DNA from: a virus
IMG/VR virus record: IMGVR_UViG_3300046519_000295
Location: 1 to 45,553 of that record
Direction: 5' to 3' (one strand)
DNA: 45,553 bases
The notes beneath the pieces were generated by a model, which was not told the origin of the DNA, did no database searches, and worked only from the letters and a program-made list of their open reading frames with translations. The position numbers and the translations under genes are program-made. Each line of letters begins with the position of its first letter. Positions within the stretch are counted from its first letter, which is position 1. Shown one piece after another: positions 14,926-21,807 of this stretch.

Positions 14926-15528
14926 ATGCCCACAGAAAACAAACCGGCCGAGCCGCTGAAGATTGAGCGCTCGACAGTCACGAAGCTGGTGATCACCGGC
15001 GCGCCGAATCTTGATCCAATCACCATCTTCCTCGAAGACCTGGCTCCGTGCAAAGGCAAGATCACCGTCAGCTGCTGGGGCAAGAGCTGGACGGCCTACT
15101 GGGGCGGTATGTGGGACGGCCTGAACATAGGCCAGTTCTTCTGTGAGCTGAACGCGAGCTACATCATTGGCTACTTCGATAAGGATCTCAGCTCACGACG
15201 GTTCAGCGGCAATGCGCTGGCGGACAAGGCAAAAAGCCTGATTCTGCAACAGCGGAGGGAACGCGAGATTGATCAAGGTGAGGCGCGCGATCTGTTTGAC
15301 GAAGCGGAAGACGTCAGGCAGGTGAACTCTATCGATCATCTTGCAAGTGCTCACTACACATTCATGCGGCAACTGTTCGGTGATGAGTGGTGGCATCTGG
15401 ATAACGATTCAACCGAGCTGAACCCTGACTGGGCCTACCTCGAAAGCATCATCTTCGCGGTGCAGCAGGCGCTGCGCCAGGTCAGTAGCAGGAGACAGCA
15501 TGAAACGCCTCTACCTCAGCCCCTCTGA
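14926..15528 (+). CDS. Early phage protein of unknown function (200 aa)
   Basis: ATG 14926 (MPTENKPAEPLKIERSTVTK) is chosen because a related start is duplicated at 15878. An N-terminal beta-rich domain (ITIFLEDLAPCKGKITVSCW, then GKSWTAYWGGMWDG) is followed by helical segments. Strong Trp content. Frequent in Pseudomonas phage early regions by general pattern, but I have no named family. The final 29 nt overlap an 18-aa ORF. Confidence 0.65.
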   Translation: MPTENKPAEPLKIERSTVTKLVITGAPNLDPITIFLEDLAPCKGKITVSCWGKSWTAYWGGMWDGLNIGQFFCELNASYIIGYFDKDLSSRRFSGNALADKAKSLILQQRREREIDQGEARDLFDEAEDVRQVNSIDHLASAHYTFMRQLFGDEWWHLDNDSTELNPDWAYLESIIFAVQQALRQVSSRRQHETPLPQPL

Positions 15529-15556
15529 CTGCTCGCTCCTAATCGCGATACGTTAA
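15500..15556 (+). CDS. Possible 18-aa ORF with a strong ribosome site
   Basis: ATG 15500 is preceded by AGGAGACAGC at ideal spacing and encodes MKRLYLSPSDCSLLIAIR before TAA. The ribosome site is the main support. It may be a truncated gene: it ends next to the zinc-ribbon copy 2 stop, at the edge of the local duplication. Confidence 0.3.
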   Translation: MKRLYLSPSDCSLLIAIR

Positions 15557-15792
15557 ACGTCGATCAAGCGAGCTGCCTGGTTCGAATCGATGATTGGAAT
15601 CGCCCCGGTGCCTTGATGTTCTGAAAACCACTTCCGCGTTAATTCCACGTCGAAGTGCCATTTATGGGCTTTCATCAGCACAAGCGCAGTACCAGTGATT
15701 CGATAGTACCCGCATTTCGGACAGGCTCTTTCCTGATAATCGACACCAGCATCAACGATTGCCGCTGGTTCATAGCAAACCAAACAAGTCAT
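15553..15792 (-). CDS. Zinc-ribbon small protein, copy 2
   Basis: 79 aa from ATG 15792, preceded by GGGGGGAG; a longer frame to 15828 is unnecessary. Two CxxC pairs in MTCLVCYEPA and RACPKCGYYRI, then a helix with FDVELTRKWFSE. Position-by-position it parallels copy 1 (MTC-x2-C, C-x2-CG-x-YRI, FD[IV]E-x-TR), so the two are paralogues that have diverged strongly. Antisense to the operon, as copy 1. Confidence 0.65.
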   Translation of the reverse strand: MTCLVCYEPAAIVDAGVDYQERACPKCGYYRITGTALVLMKAHKWHFDVELTRKWFSEHQGTGAIPIIDSNQAARLIDV

Positions 15793-15877
15793 CGCTCCCC
15801 CCTTGCCTAATGGCTTCACTGTAACCATTCCTCACCATCCTCGATCACCTGGCCAAGCCCGGCGCGAGGTACGCTCT

Positions 15878-15928
15878 ATGCCCACAGACACGGACACAGC
15901 CAAGCCGTTCCAGATCGAGGACCGCTGA
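15878..15928 (+). pseudogene. Truncated duplicate of the 200-aa early gene
   Basis: ATG 15878 encodes MPTDTDTAKPFQIEDR followed by TGA. It matches the start of the 200-aa protein (MPTENKPAEPLKIERS) at an equivalent distance (85 vs 82 nt) from the start of its zinc-ribbon neighbour. So a divergent pair was duplicated and the second + strand member lost everything after 16 codons. No coding continuation is seen in 15929-16256, which otherwise holds nothing I can identify except CAGCCGCTATAGCAGCCG near 16222-16239. Confidence 0.5.
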
Positions 15929-16256
15929 GCGGCGTAGACGTTGAATCGATAGTCATAGCGGCATGCACATTGCGACCGATGCTGCACAGGCGCCGCAAGT
16001 GCGCCCCCCATCGGGAGAGTCCAGCAGCGCCAAAAAGCAGCTGTTCAGCGAATCAATAAGCTGCTGATCAAAAAACCAAACGAGATCGCGCATCACCAAA
16101 ATTCATGAACCCACCCAACTCTGGCCTAGCAATCCGTGCCTGGTAAAGAGCCAGAGTTGAGCAAGTGGCCAGATAATATCAAATGGATCCAATCCTGTAT
16201 TTAGGCTGATTGCCTAAAAATCAGCCGCTATAGCAGCCGAACACCAAACGAGAAGC

Positions 16257-16565
16257 TCAGATCGCAGGCGGAAAGTTACCGGCACCCGTTACTAACGGGG
16301 CATTCATAAAGGTGTCCCAGCACTGATAGGCGTCGTGCTGCCTCTTGGTCGCCATTTCCCATTCAGGTCCCGAAACACATCTGGACGACACCAGCATCAT
16401 CATGCCCATGGTTGCTGCGTCGAGCTCTAATAACAGTTCGTGTGATTTCATCCTGAAGTCGTCGATGGATGCCATGTCGGTGCCCTGGGCGGAGCACACC
16501 GCCATTGAGTAACTGTTGTCACTCAGGCGGTTGAGTGTGGTGTGAGGACGATAGTTCATACCCAT
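16257..16565 (-). CDS. Phage protein of unknown function (102 aa), opposite strand
   Basis: 102 aa, MGMNYRPHTTLNRLSDNSYS..., Met-rich central helix (LLLELDAATMGMMMLVSSR) and Trp/Tyr-containing C-terminus (DAYQCWDTFMN). The start may be ATG 16565 or 16559; ribosome site weak. Composition looks like a real protein and the corresponding + strand is not open. Not recognised. Confidence 0.5.
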   Translation of the reverse strand: MGMNYRPHTTLNRLSDNSYSMAVCSAQGTDMASIDDFRMKSHELLLELDAATMGMMMLVSSRCVSGPEWEMATKRQHDAYQCWDTFMNAPLVTGAGNFPPAI

Positions 16566-16597
16566 TCGACCGTAGTGACCCCAACAATCCCTCCCCC

Positions 16598-16712
16598 TTC
16601 AAAGTCAGCCGCATCCCGGCAGGAGCAGAAAATCTTAACTCCGCCTAGAAAATCTTAATTTTCGGCACTTTCCCTCAATTTTTCTTAATTCAAAGTCAGC
16701 CGCTATAGCGGC
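16598..16712 (+). promoter_or_regulatory. Repeat-rich leader with palindrome before the 108-aa gene
   Basis: TTCAAAGTCAGCCGC occurs twice (16598-16612 and 16689-16703). Between them AGAAAATCTTAA occurs twice (16627-16638 and 16647-16658), start to start 20 bp, in AT-rich sequence. GCCGCTATAGCGGC (16699-16712) is a perfect 14-bp palindrome abutting the AAGGACG ribosome site of the gene at 16725. This looks like a promoter-operator region restarting transcription inside the early operon. Confidence 0.5.
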
Positions 16713-16724
16713 AAGGACGAAGTC

Positions 16725-17051
16725 ATGCCTGAAGAAATCAAATTGATCCAGCCAGCCCCGGTCGTGCGCGACGAAATGGGCTCGTTCCAACATCCGGACA
16801 TGCCCGACTTCGACGAGGGCGACGGTGACAAGTGCAAAGCCTGGGTGGCGGAACAGGGATTGACGGTTACGCAGGTGCGCCTTGAGTACGCCGATGAGGC
16901 CGTTGCTGAGCGGTACTTCGACTCCGGCGATCCCGATTACAGCTACTGGGAGCCGGATCGCCCAGATGGCGAAGGCTGGTTCTGTCTGGCGATCCACGAT
17001 ACTGACGACGGCCCAGTCTGCTGGTGGGCACGCCGCGAGGTGACGCCATGA
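16725..17051 (+). CDS. Phage protein of unknown function (108 aa)
   Basis: 108 aa, very acidic and Trp-rich (DPDYSYWEPDRPDGEGWFCL; CWWARREVTP end). AAGGACG precedes the ATG. Stop overlaps the next ATG by 4 nt (ATGA). Unusual leader palindrome upstream may control its translation. No known domain. Confidence 0.65.
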   Translation: MPEEIKLIQPAPVVRDEMGSFQHPDMPDFDEGDGDKCKAWVAEQGLTVTQVRLEYADEAVAERYFDSGDPDYSYWEPDRPDGEGWFCLAIHDTDDGPVCWWARREVTP

Positions 17052-17377
17052 CTCGTGACGAGGCTCGATCTTTGTTCAAGAGTGCAAAGCTCGATTATTC
17101 GGTGATTACCCCGGATAGCATTCAACGACTGCGCACGCTGATAAATCTGCGCATGAAGGAAAGCGGATGCATGCGAGGGGTTTTCCGCTGTCGTCAGCGC
17201 GCCGTAGTCCGTGAAGGCTATGCCGAGATCAAATGCAAGGCTTCCTACTTTGACGACAGGGAGGCTGTCACCTTCAACCGTGATGGATTTATCGGGTTTG
17301 CCGGCTGGGCGGATGACCAGAACATTCAGCCGGTTCTGGCTGGCTTCACTGATTGGGTTAGAGAGGTGACGCCATGA
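17048..17377 (+). CDS. Phage protein of unknown function (109 aa)
   Basis: 109 aa from ATG 17048, coupled to the previous gene by ATGA. Sequence MTRDEARSLFKSAKLDYSVI, IQRLRTLINLRMKESGCMRG, then FDDREAVTFNRDGFIGFAGW suggests a compact alpha/beta fold. Its stop also lies in an ATGA with the next tiny ORF, so three reading frames are chained. Not recognised. Confidence 0.65.
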   Translation: MTRDEARSLFKSAKLDYSVITPDSIQRLRTLINLRMKESGCMRGVFRCRQRAVVREGYAEIKCKASYFDDREAVTFNRDGFIGFAGWADDQNIQPVLAGFTDWVREVTP

Positions 17378-17427
17378 TCGCCCTCGCCTGGTTCGCCTAC
17401 GTGTACTGCTACAAGGGGCCGCGGTGA
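17374..17427 (+). CDS. Possible 17-aa peptide, coupled
   Basis: ATGA overlap with the 109-aa gene; encodes MIALAWFAYVYCYKGPR, a hydrophobic aromatic-rich peptide ending in basic residues, the look of a tiny membrane peptide. Its TGA stop forms GTGA with the next frame. Support is only the coupling pattern. Confidence 0.35.
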   Translation: MIALAWFAYVYCYKGPR

Positions 17428-17504
17428 ATTCAAACCGCCTCACCAGCCACCGAATGAACCGGACAGGAGTTCGGCAGCTGATGAGACGCAAGCTTCAAAC
17501 ATAG
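17424..17504 (+). CDS. Possible 26-aa basic peptide, coupled
   Basis: GTG 17424 overlaps the previous stop (GTGA) and encodes 26 residues (MNSNRLTSHRMNRTGVRQLM, then RRKLQT). Strongly basic. It is third in a chain of coupled starts. No independent ribosome site; treat as tentative. Confidence 0.3.
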   Translation: MNSNRLTSHRMNRTGVRQLMRRKLQT

Positions 17505-17565
17505 CTCACCAAAGTTACACATTCCACCTACCAGCCTGCCGGTGAACGGCGGGCGAGGAATCCCT

Positions 17566-17757
17566 ATGGCTTTTATTACTCCGACCGCCGTCAAGTGCCC
17601 TCAATGCGACTACACCGGGCACGCCCTGCGTGAGACCGCAAAAGGCGGTTACTGCCCAAAATGTTTCGATGAATTCATCCAGCAGCATGTACCGAGATTG
17701 GTGCCTGACCCTGATGGGAAGCAATTCGACCCCAATAGCCAATTCGTCGCCCTTTAA
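17566..17757 (+). CDS. Zinc-ribbon protein (63 aa)
   Basis: ATG 17566 with GAGGAATCC upstream; an in-frame ATG at 17542 is less favoured. MAFITPTAVKCPQCDYTGHA and GGYCPKCFDEF hold two CPxC pairs, the ribbon of small phage zinc proteins. The remaining 30 residues are flexible. It lies just before the excisionase-like and integrase genes. No function known. Confidence 0.65.
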   Translation: MAFITPTAVKCPQCDYTGHALRETAKGGYCPKCFDEFIQQHVPRLVPDPDGKQFDPNSQFVAL

Positions 17758-17799
17758 CCGTACTCACCTTCGGCCGCCGCGCGCGGCGTGGAGCAGCTC

Positions 17800-18006
17800 A
17801 TGACCATCCAGTTCCTATCCCACGAGGAGGTTTGCGAGCTCACCGGCGCGCGGACCAAGGCAGGCCAGATCCTCAACCTCAAGAGGAATGGCGTCCGCCA
17901 CACGATTAAAGTGAACGGCTGGCCAAGTGTTACCGCCATGGCGGTGACCGCGGTCGGAACGTTTGAAGCGGAAAAACCCGTATGGAAATCACGTAAGGCC
18001 AGCTGA
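17800..18006 (+). CDS. DUF4224 excisionase-like protein
   Basis: 68 aa from ATG 17800 (GGAG at correct distance; GTG 17788 in frame is possible). FLSHEEVCELTGARTKAGQI and NLKRNGVRHTIKVNGWP are the DUF4224 core, a small helix-turn-helix type usually beside phage integrases and thought to act as directionality factor or regulator. It ends 1 nt before the integrase ATG, so the two are probably co-translated. Confidence 0.8.
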   Translation: MTIQFLSHEEVCELTGARTKAGQILNLKRNGVRHTIKVNGWPSVTAMAVTAVGTFEAEKPVWKSRKAS

Positions 18007-18007
18007 C

Positions 18008-19039
18008 ATGGGACGACGACCAAGTAAACCAGGCTCCATCGCCCGGCTGCGGGAGCGCAAGAAAGCAAGCGGCCGGGTTTTCTACTATTACGACACCGGC
18101 GGAAAGGACCGCAAAGAAATTCCGCTGGGGAGCGATTACGGTCTGGCGATCATGGAGTACGCGAAACTGGAGCGTGACCGCACAGCCACCGACCTTGTCG
18201 CCAAAGTCATAACTTTCCGATATGTCGCTGAAAAATATATGGTCGACATTGTTCCTACAAAGGGTAAGGCCACGCAGTTCGACAACAAACGCGAAGTGAA
18301 AAACCTGATCGCGTTCTTCGATGATCCGCCCGCGCCTCTGGAAACGATTGAGCCGTTGCACGTTCGCCAGTACCTCACCTGGCGTAAGGCGGCACCAGTC
18401 AGGGCGAATCGTGAAAAAGCCCTGCTGAGCGCGATCTGGAACTACGCCAGAGACAAAGGCTACACGTCGCTCGCCAACCCCTGCGCGGGCATCAAGGGCA
18501 ACAAAGAAACTGGGCGGGACACGTACGTAGAGGATGCGCTGTTCAAACGCGTGCACGATAAGGCCGACGTTGGCCTGCAGGATGCGATGGACCTTGCCTA
18601 TCTCACCGGCCAGCGGGTGACCGACACCAGATTGATGGATGAGCGAGACGTGCGCGACAGGCAAATTTGGGTACTGCAGGGCAAAACAAAGGCAAAGCGT
18701 CGGATTGAGGTAACAGGCGAGCTGAAGTTTTTGATTGATCGAATCATGTCCCGAAAGTCAGAACACAAAGTCCGCTCGACGCGGCTGATCGTTACAGAGG
18801 ACGGCACACCAATGACGGTGGCAATGTTGCGAAGAAGGTTTGACTTGGCCAGGGAGGCGGCCGGGGTGAAGAAATCTGAATTTCAGATGCGGGATTTACG
18901 CGCAAAGGCAGGTACGGACAAAGCCGAGTCCAGCGGTGACATCATGCAGGCGAGAGATCAACTTGGGCATACGACCGTGGTGATGACTGAGCAGTACATC
19001 CGGAATCGCATGGGCAAGAAAGTCACTCCCACCAAGTGA
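18008..19039 (+). CDS. int: Phage tyrosine integrase
   Basis: 343 aa. Arm-binding N-terminus (MGRRPSKPGSIARLRERKKA), core-binding domain about 65-165, catalytic domain after 170. Catalytic residues: R203 in LTGQRVTD, K226 or nearby in QGKTKAKRR, R298 in MRDLRAKAG (D replaces the usual H of HxxR), H321 in LGHTTVVM and nucleophile Y330 in EQYIRNR. ATG 18008 lies directly after the DUF4224 stop. It faces the 3' end of tRNA-Leu(TAA), 82 bp away, the standard arrangement for integration into a tRNA 3' end; that tRNA is its likely attachment site. Confidence 0.92.
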   Translation: MGRRPSKPGSIARLRERKKASGRVFYYYDTGGKDRKEIPLGSDYGLAIMEYAKLERDRTATDLVAKVITFRYVAEKYMVDIVPTKGKATQFDNKREVKNLIAFFDDPPAPLETIEPLHVRQYLTWRKAAPVRANREKALLSAIWNYARDKGYTSLANPCAGIKGNKETGRDTYVEDALFKRVHDKADVGLQDAMDLAYLTGQRVTDTRLMDERDVRDRQIWVLQGKTKAKRRIEVTGELKFLIDRIMSRKSEHKVRSTRLIVTEDGTPMTVAMLRRRFDLAREAAGVKKSEFQMRDLRAKAGTDKAESSGDIMQARDQLGHTTVVMTEQYIRNRMGKKVTPTK

Positions 19040-19042
19040 ATT

Positions 19043-19069
19043 GCGGACCAACATCAAAATAGCGGACCA
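19043..19069 (+). repeat. Paired octamers between integrase and tRNA-Leu
   Basis: GCGGACCA at 19043-19050 and again at 19062-19069, start to start 19 bp, directly after the integrase stop and beside the presumed attachment site. Spacing near two helical turns would suit integrase arm-type sites. Inference only. Confidence 0.35.
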
Positions 19070-19077
19070 GAAACAAA

Positions 19078-19113
19078 CAAGGGTTTGCATCAGCTTTCGC
19101 CCGCAAACCCTTG
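19078..19113 (-). terminator. Hairpin between integrase and tRNA-Leu
   Basis: CAAGGGTTTGC/GCAAACCCTTG, a perfect 11-bp stem with a 14-nt loop. On the - strand it is followed by TTGTTTGTTTC, a moderate T-rich tail, so it likely ends tRNA-Leu transcription. On the + strand the tail (ATTTAAG) is poor. Confidence 0.6.
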
Positions 19114-19121
19114 ATTTAAGA

Positions 19122-19208
19122 TGGTGCCCGAAGCCGGAATCGAACCGGCACGCCCTTACGAGCGGGGGATTTTAAGTCCCATGCGTCTACCAGTTTCGCC
19201 ATTCGGGC
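19122..19208 (-). tRNA. tRNA-Leu (TAA anticodon)
   Basis: 87-nt tRNA with acceptor stem GCCCGAA/TTCGGGC, class II long variable arm, T-arm with GTTCGATTC, anticodon loop CTTAAAA giving anticodon TAA, and encoded CCA at 19124-19122. The 3' end faces the prophage A integrase, consistent with attB for that phage lying in this 3' end and the gene being regenerated by phage sequence. Confidence 0.95.
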
Positions 19209-19358
19209 GGTAGCGCGATAAAGCAGTCTGAGTCCTGGCCAATAACGATCTGGCAGTTCTGACGCTTGTGCAGCAGAGGGGGAAATATATACATCCCGTC
19301 CCGGTGAAGCAAGTTCGCATCTGTCCTTTTCAAGACTAAATCTTGCAGGACTGTGCAA

Positions 19359-19395
19359 ATAAAAAAGCTCCGTAAATCATTGATCTACGGAGCTT
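19359..19395 (-). terminator. Intrinsic terminator between the tRNA-Cys scar and tRNA-Leu
   Basis: Stem AAGCTCCGTA/TACGGAGCTT, perfect 10 bp, 11-nt loop, followed on the - strand by CTTTTTTATTTG. It stops leftward transcription entering from prophage B or from the tRNA-Cys side. A strong terminator inside a tRNA operon would be unusual, so it might have been added by an older integration. Confidence 0.75.
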
Positions 19396-19404
19396 GTTTA
19401 TTAG

Positions 19405-19451
19405 TGGAGGCCGAGGTCGGAATCGAACCGGCGTAGGCGGATTTGCAATCC
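19405..19451 (-). other. 3' fragment of tRNA-Cys (GCA): attachment-site scar
   Basis: Reading leftward, GGATTGCAAATCC (anticodon arm, GCA) is followed by the variable loop, T-arm GCCGGTTCGATTCCGAC and acceptor strand CTCGGCC with CCA. The 5' acceptor strand, D-arm and 5' side are absent; upstream sequence (TTTGTTAGT) does not match a tRNA. A 47-nt 3' remnant beginning at the anticodon stem is the duplicated core left when a phage integrates into a tRNA 3' half. I assign it to prophage B; the intact tRNA-Cys should lie at B's other end, beyond the window. Confidence 0.8.
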
Positions 19452-19699
19452 ACTAACAAAGCTAAGCAGATCAAAAGCTTAGCACGTTCAGCGTTCCGCA
19501 AGCCACTGATTTTTAAGGAGCTGCGGGCCTTTGTTTTCAAGGGGGGCATTTTCGGTTGCGGAACTCTTTTCATACCCACAACCGGCGAGTTGTCGCCCGT
19601 TCCCTAAACGTCGCCCCCCCCCCGCTGTCGCAGTACATTCATGGCTAATATCAAAGCACCGTAGTAGCCTGAGGCCATCCCCACTCATAGAGAGCCACG
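19452..19699. other. Attachment-site flank of prophage B
   Basis: No gene is supported. It contains hairpin GCTAAGC/GCTTAGC (about 19460-19484), the 16-mer GGGGGCATTTTCGGTT at 19542-19557 which recurs at 43994-44009, and a C-run near 19615-19622. The flank of an att site often holds integrase arm sites; these repeats are candidates. Confidence 0.4.
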
Positions 19700-20542
19700 A
19701 TGACGACACTTAAGAAGCTTGGCGAGTCCCGCCTTTTCAGGACAGCCTTACTTTTCCCAATTTTGACTGGCACGCTTCTGTTTGTTGCTTCCTTTATTTC
19801 AAACAAAAATTTTGATTGGTGCTTTTCCTCAAAATGTGTAAATAATTTCTTCGAGCTATATAAATTTCCCTTATCAATCCTAGGCCTCTCTGTACCACTC
19901 ACAGCGATCGTCGCAGCACTTCATCGGTCAGAGGAGGCGCACTTACAGATGGAAGAAACCCTAAAACAAAACACATTTAACAATTACATAAAACACCAAG
20001 AAGACTTCTTTAAGATATTAGAGAAAATCGAATCAAAATGCTCTTGTCGGTTCACAGACCCACTGACTTTATACAGACTGATATTCCCAAAAAACAACTA
20101 CTCATCTTTCACGTTCGCAGCACACTCCAAGAAAGAAACCGACACTCCAGACACTAATGAATTCCTCGAAATATTACGCAGAGACACATTCGACTTCCAG
20201 GCAACTTTGTATAATCCAGCCACAGATGAAAATGATCTAATTGCCCTATTTATCGACATTCAAGATACAGTAGCAAATTTACACCTTCAGCCATCCGCCG
20301 AGACATTAGAGCAGTTCCCAAACACAAAGTACGTATGGCCTAACGACGCTGCACGAAACTCAACCGAAAATTTAAAAACCATACAAAGAGAACTCTATTC
20401 ATTTGGATTCTATAAATCCAAAGTTCGCAACGATAGAGAAATACTAATGACATATATCCGGCTACCAAATTCCCACATTACATTTGCAAACAATACAAAA
20501 AACGCGGCACAACTCGCATTAGAAATTGAGAAAGATATGTAG
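19700..20542 (+). CDS. AT-rich membrane-anchored protein, prophage B cargo
   Basis: 280 aa. Two N-terminal hydrophobic helices (ALLFPILTGTLLFVASFI, about 16-33, and FPLSILGLSVPLTAIVAAL, about 56-74) followed by a ~200-residue cytoplasmic helical domain with CSC near residue 113. GAGAG precedes the ATG. Codon use is far more A/T-ending than the phage genes to the right, and it runs opposite to them. Position beside the attachment site, orientation and composition suggest lysogenic-conversion cargo, such as superinfection exclusion; no family recognised. Confidence 0.6.
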   Translation: MTTLKKLGESRLFRTALLFPILTGTLLFVASFISNKNFDWCFSSKCVNNFFELYKFPLSILGLSVPLTAIVAALHRSEEAHLQMEETLKQNTFNNYIKHQEDFFKILEKIESKCSCRFTDPLTLYRLIFPKNNYSSFTFAAHSKKETDTPDTNEFLEILRRDTFDFQATLYNPATDENDLIALFIDIQDTVANLHLQPSAETLEQFPNTKYVWPNDAARNSTENLKTIQRELYSFGFYKSKVRNDREILMTYIRLPNSHITFANNTKNAAQLALEIEKDM

Positions 20543-20786
20543 GCCCTATCACGACCGGCTAAAACCGTTAATGAACACCACCTCCGCACTCACTCAGTCT
20601 CACCCCGGCGTTGGTTGGTGTTGCGGTAACTGATATCCAGCCCTCGAGATGGCAATCGTACACTGGCTTAACGCTCGAATGGTTCGTTGATGCTAACCAT
20701 TTCCTTGCCATTGATGCAGGGCTTCACGTTCAGGCACTTCGTCGCCTTGCTCTAGCCCAAATGAAGGATGACCAAGTGAACACGAC

Positions 20787-21012
20787 GCCTTGGTGATCAT
20801 TACTGCCGACAGTGCAGGCGGGATGGTGGACATCCACGAATCGTCGTCCCGTGGTGTTGTCGCCGGAATTGGCTCGCGAATGGCTTGACCCGGTCACGCC
20901 AAAAGAACGTGCAGAACAAATGGAACTGCTTCAAGGTGAGTCCACAGGTTGCTTTGAATGGTTTAAAATTGATACAGCTGTAGGGAAGGTAAAAAACCAA
21001 GCAGGGACTTAA
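20787..21012 (+). pseudogene. Remnant of an SRAP (YedK/HMCES-like) gene
   Basis: Two frames together give the C-terminal part of an SOS-response-associated peptidase: ALVIITADSAGGMVDIHE (from 20787), then, one frame over, RRPVVLSPELAREWLDP and, after a gap, FEWFKIDTAVGKVKNQ, to TAA at 21010-21012. SRAP proteins protect abasic sites through an N-terminal Cys2; that N-terminal half is missing and a frameshift near 20840 splits the rest, so it is dead. The stretch 20543-20786 has an ORF (20611-20796, IDAGLHVQALRRLALAQ) I cannot identify. Confidence 0.6.
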
Positions 21013-21807
21013 TTGAAAATCCCCTTATATAAAAATCAATCATGGAGCCCCAGCCAATTGAACTTCTTTAGCGGAAACCAGAAAAGCTCAAGTCAAGTTG
21101 ACCGCGAACTTAAAGCATCAATGATGGACCCTTTCATTCCAGAATTCACCGACTACGTACAAAAAATAAGAAGAAACAGCGTTGCAGTTAGTTCCATTTC
21201 ACTCGTGATGATTTTTGCAGGTGTGTCCATCAGCTCCGATTTTGCAACCAGCGGCTTTAAGATCACCGGCTTGGATGACAAAACTGTAAAACTCATACTT
21301 CTGATACTCACGGCATACTGGCTCTTGCATTTCATTTGGTGTGCATTAGATTATTTTGCCGAGTGGAGACTTCGGCTGACTGAAGTGCAAATGAATCCCG
21401 GAACGTGGGATTACAATCCGGAAGAAGACCCCGGACCAAAATCTCGGCAGCACACTATGATGAAATGGCTTTTCCACAGACAGCAGCCATTACATTCTTT
21501 CATCGCTGACTTAGAAGATATAAAAACTAAGCTTCAAGACCATCAAATTGACGATACAGAAAAGCGCAGAGTCATTCAGAACATCGAATCAGGGGTGAGA
21601 TCTATTGAAGAATTTTCCCGAACACCAATTGATGCGCAAATAATCAAATCAATAAAAAACTTCGACACTTGGCTACGACGACTAAATAGCTCTCAGTCGA
21701 TTCGATGGATTGTTATTGAACTGCTGTTACCAGTTGCGCTTGGTTTGACCGCTGTTATCAAATTAACGATTCAAGTGTTTCAGCAATACTTCCAATTTAG
21801 TTGTTGA
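21013..21807 (+). CDS. AT-rich polytopic membrane protein, prophage B cargo
   Basis: 264 aa from TTG 21013, with AGGGAC 6 nt upstream; a later ATG near 21121 would drop 36 residues. Hydrophobic helices at about 58-76 (SVAVSSISLVMIFAGVSIS), 92-112 (LILLILTAYWLLHFIWCAL) and 232-252 (IELLLPVALGLTAVIKL), with a charged cytoplasmic domain between. Starts at the SRAP remnant stop, and its 3' end overlaps the convergent Rz gene by 11 nt. With the 19700 gene it forms a pair of membrane cargo genes. Family unknown. Confidence 0.55.
   Translation: MKIPLYKNQSWSPSQLNFFSGNQKSSSQVDRELKASMMDPFIPEFTDYVQKIRRNSVAVSSISLVMIFAGVSISSDFATSGFKITGLDDKTVKLILLILTAYWLLHFIWCALDYFAEWRLRLTEVQMNPGTWDYNPEEDPGPKSRQHTMMKWLFHRQQPLHSFIADLEDIKTKLQDHQIDDTEKRRVIQNIESGVRSIEEFSRTPIDAQIIKSIKNFDTWLRRLNSSQSIRWIVIELLLPVALGLTAVIKLTIQVFQQYFQFSC

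Noticed and set aside
19078-19113. Standard terminator for the integrase on the + strand
   Set aside because: The 3' side is ATTTAAG, lacking a T run; the - strand direction is better supported.
20611-20796. 61-aa ORF before the SRAP remnant as a real gene
   Set aside because: No recognisable family and no ribosome site; it sits in a decayed region.
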